DNA from: CAYQFQ01 sp964539415 | Lineage (GTDB): Bacteria; Patescibacteriota; Minisyncoccia; Phycocordibacterales; GWA1-40-21 | Length of the DNA: 6,472 bases | Direction: 5' to 3' | NCBI GenBank assembly: GCA_964539415.1 | Contig: CAZIID010000034.1 | Location: forward strand, 1-6,472 | In this document: positions 5,240-6,472 of the stretch, piece after piece | Layout of the letters: every line of letters begins with the position of its first letter | How positions within the stretch are numbered: the stretch's first letter is position 1 | Notes under the pieces: model-generated | Database searches by the model: none | The model's input: only the letters and a program-made list of their open reading frames with translations | Told to the model about the DNA's origin: nothing | Program-made: the position numbers and the translations under genes

Positions 5240-6136
5240 ATGAAAAAGATAATATTTTTAGTTATTATTGTTGCTATTGGTTTTGGGGTTTATTACTTTA
5301 CTAAAAGTCCAGTTGATAATGTTGATGTAAATGTAAGTCAAAACATTGCGACAACAACTAACAATACAGCTTCAAGTACTACTGTCGTAGATAAAACAAA
5401 AACAGTTATTGGAAAGTCAGTTCAGGGTAGTGACATCGTCGCATATCATTTTGGAGAAGGAGCAAATGAAGTTATTTTTGTTGGTGGTATTCATGGAGGA
5501 TATGCGTGGAACACAGCATTACTTGCATATGAAGCAATGGATTATTTTAAAGCAAATGTTACTTCAATTCCTGCGAATATCAAAGTTACAATTATTCCAG
5601 TACTAAATCCTGATGGTTTAAATAAAGTTGTGGGAACATCTAGTGCTTTTGTATCTTCAAACGTATCAAAGTCACAAGAGGTGGTAGTTTCTGGACGTTA
5701 CAATGCAAATCAAGTTGATTTAAATAGAAACTTTGCTTGTGATTGGCAGTCTACTGGGAAATGGCAAAATAAAACTGTAAGTGGTGGAACAGAAGCTTTT
5801 TCTGAACCAGAAACTTTAGCTTTGAAAAATTATGTAGAAACACAAAATCCAAAGGCTGTTGTTGCTTGGTATAGCGCTGCTGGTGGTGTGTATTCTTCAA
5901 ACTGTCACAATGGTATATTGGCCACAACGACAGCTCTTACAAGTGCTTATGCTAAGGCTTCCGGATATACTGCAAATGAGGATTTTGATTTTTATGAGAC
6001 AACTGGAGATATGACAAACTGGTTAGCTAAAATAAAAATTCCTGCAATCAGCGTTTTGCTTGCCACACATGATAGTACTGAATGGAGTAAAAACAAAGCG
6101 GGTATCGAAGCAATACTTAAATACATAGCTAAATAA
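5240..6136 (+). CDS. Membrane-anchored M14 carboxypeptidase-like protein, apparently lacking key catalytic residues
   Basis: This 298-residue protein has a single N-terminal membrane segment (4-20) after Lys2-Lys3, then a Ser/Thr/Asn linker (about 27-55), then an extracytoplasmic M14 zinc-carboxypeptidase-like domain (56-298). Recognisable family landmarks are: FVGGIHGGYAWN (80-91) with His85, the first zinc ligand; VLNPDGLN (121-128); Arg153 in SGRYNAN; Asn162-Arg163 in VDLNRNF, which bind the substrate carboxylate in M14 enzymes; and a TGDMTNWLA...IPAISVLL tail. Three usual active-site residues are not seen. The HxxE glutamate is absent (Tyr88, and Ala89 where the downstream paralogue has Glu). 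The third-ligand His of the 'HS' motif is Tyr211 (WYSAAGG). The catalytic Glu of the usual V-E-L strand is Leu273. It is either a non-catalytic M14-fold protein, perhaps a wall-peptide binder, or a subfamily with rearranged ligands (Cys222-His223 is nearby). Cys167 and Cys222 could form a disulfide. It overlaps the next paralogue by one base. Confidence 0.8.
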   Translation: MKKIIFLVIIVAIGFGVYYFTKSPVDNVDVNVSQNIATTTNNTASSTTVVDKTKTVIGKSVQGSDIVAYHFGEGANEVIFVGGIHGGYAWNTALLAYEAMDYFKANVTSIPANIKVTIIPVLNPDGLNKVVGTSSAFVSSNVSKSQEVVVSGRYNANQVDLNRNFACDWQSTGKWQNKTVSGGTEAFSEPETLALKNYVETQNPKAVVAWYSAAGGVYSSNCHNGILATTTALTSAYAKASGYTANEDFDFYETTGDMTNWLAKIKIPAISVLLATHDSTEWSKNKAGIEAILKYIAK

Positions 6137-6472
6137 TGAGAACGTTTTTTTCTAAGAAAGTTATAGCAGTAATTGTAATTATTGTTGTGATTTTTGCTGG
6201 TGTATTTTATTTTACTGAAAGACAGAAAAACATTGCATCTGAAAAAGCTGCACAAGCACTTCTACAACTTCAAAATAAAAGTCCGAAGAAAAATGTAATA
6301 GGGAAGTCAGTTCTAGGACGTGATATTGAAAGCTATAAATACGGTAATGGAGCAACGAATATAACTTTTATAGGAGGTATACACGGTGGTTATGAATGGA
6401 ACAGTGTTCTCCTCGCCTATAAATTCATGGATTATTTGAGTGCAAATCCAGAATTTATTCCCAAGGGTCTTT
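6136..6472 (+). CDS. Second membrane-anchored M14 carboxypeptidase-like paralogue (3' end outside window)
   Basis: The ATG at 6136 shares its A with the stop of the previous gene (TAATG), so the two are almost certainly co-transcribed and may be translationally coupled. The 112 visible residues give a basic start with a strong membrane segment at about 9-26, an Ala/Gln/Lys-rich linker (about 30-50, possibly helical, unlike the Ser/Thr linker of its neighbour), and the start of the same M14-like domain from residue 53. About 34 of 57 aligned residues match the upstream protein. The zinc-site region reads GGIHGGYEWN, with His83 and Glu87. The glutamate is four residues after the His rather than the usual three, but it is present here while the upstream copy has Ala. 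The rest of the active site lies beyond the window, so activity cannot be judged. Confidence 0.85.
   Translation, partial: MRTFFSKKVIAVIVIIVVIFAGVFYFTERQKNIASEKAAQALLQLQNKSPKKNVIGKSVLGRDIESYKYGNGATNITFIGGIHGGYEWNSVLLAYKFMDYLSANPEFIPKGL

Noticed and set aside
5409..5606. Plus-strand 65-codon frame inside the M14-like gene
   Set aside because: It is a frame-shifted shadow of the M14-like domain, which is intact in its own frame; there is no SD or separate promoter.

Overview
The window is low-GC (roughly one third G+C by eye) and densely coded. It carries five complete rightward genes, a sixth cut by the right edge, and the first few codons of a probable divergent gene at the left edge. Overall it looks like a Patescibacteria (CPR) genome, most likely Parcubacteria-type. 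The pointers are: a long Ser/Asn/Thr-rich secreted protein of repeated Ig-like domains, each with a paired Cys hairpin, ending in a peptidoglycan-binding domain; membrane-anchored M14-like proteins; almost no Shine-Dalgarno sequences before the rightward genes; and extended -10 promoters lying almost on the start codon. The taxon is an inference from gene content and style. Standard code (TGA = stop) fits all the genes.

Layout. Positions 1-144 hold the start of a leftward gene (ATG at 15-13, with a perfect AGGAGG) and a divergent promoter region. Positions 145-3000 form a tight three-gene operon: a TrhP-like U32 family protein, a class V cysteine desulfurase (IscS/NifS) and an IscU/NifU-N scaffold. 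The first gap is 1 nt and the second junction is a 4-nt ATGA overlap. Positions 3001-3054 hold an extended -10 promoter and a small A/T-only inverted repeat. Positions 3055-5172 encode the secreted repeat protein. Positions 5173-5239 hold a nearly identical extended -10 promoter. Positions 5240-6136 and 6136-6472+ encode two tandem membrane-anchored M14 carboxypeptidase-like paralogues that overlap by one base.

How the genes fit together. The left operon reads as an iron-sulfur module. The desulfurase supplies sulfur, the scaffold builds the cluster, and the U32 protein, with its four-Cys motif, is a likely cluster-dependent client, probably in tRNA wobble-uridine hydroxylation. The right half is an extracytoplasmic, cell-envelope module: a wall-binding surface protein followed by two anchored M14-fold proteins.

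The most unusual point is that the complete M14-like protein seems to lack three of the residues that normally make this family a zinc peptidase (the Glu of the HxxE motif, the third-ligand His and the catalytic Glu), although the substrate-binding Arg/Asn-Arg motifs are intact. No RNA genes, CRISPR arrays, insertion sequences or strong intrinsic terminators were seen. No gene-free stretch exceeds 144 bases.
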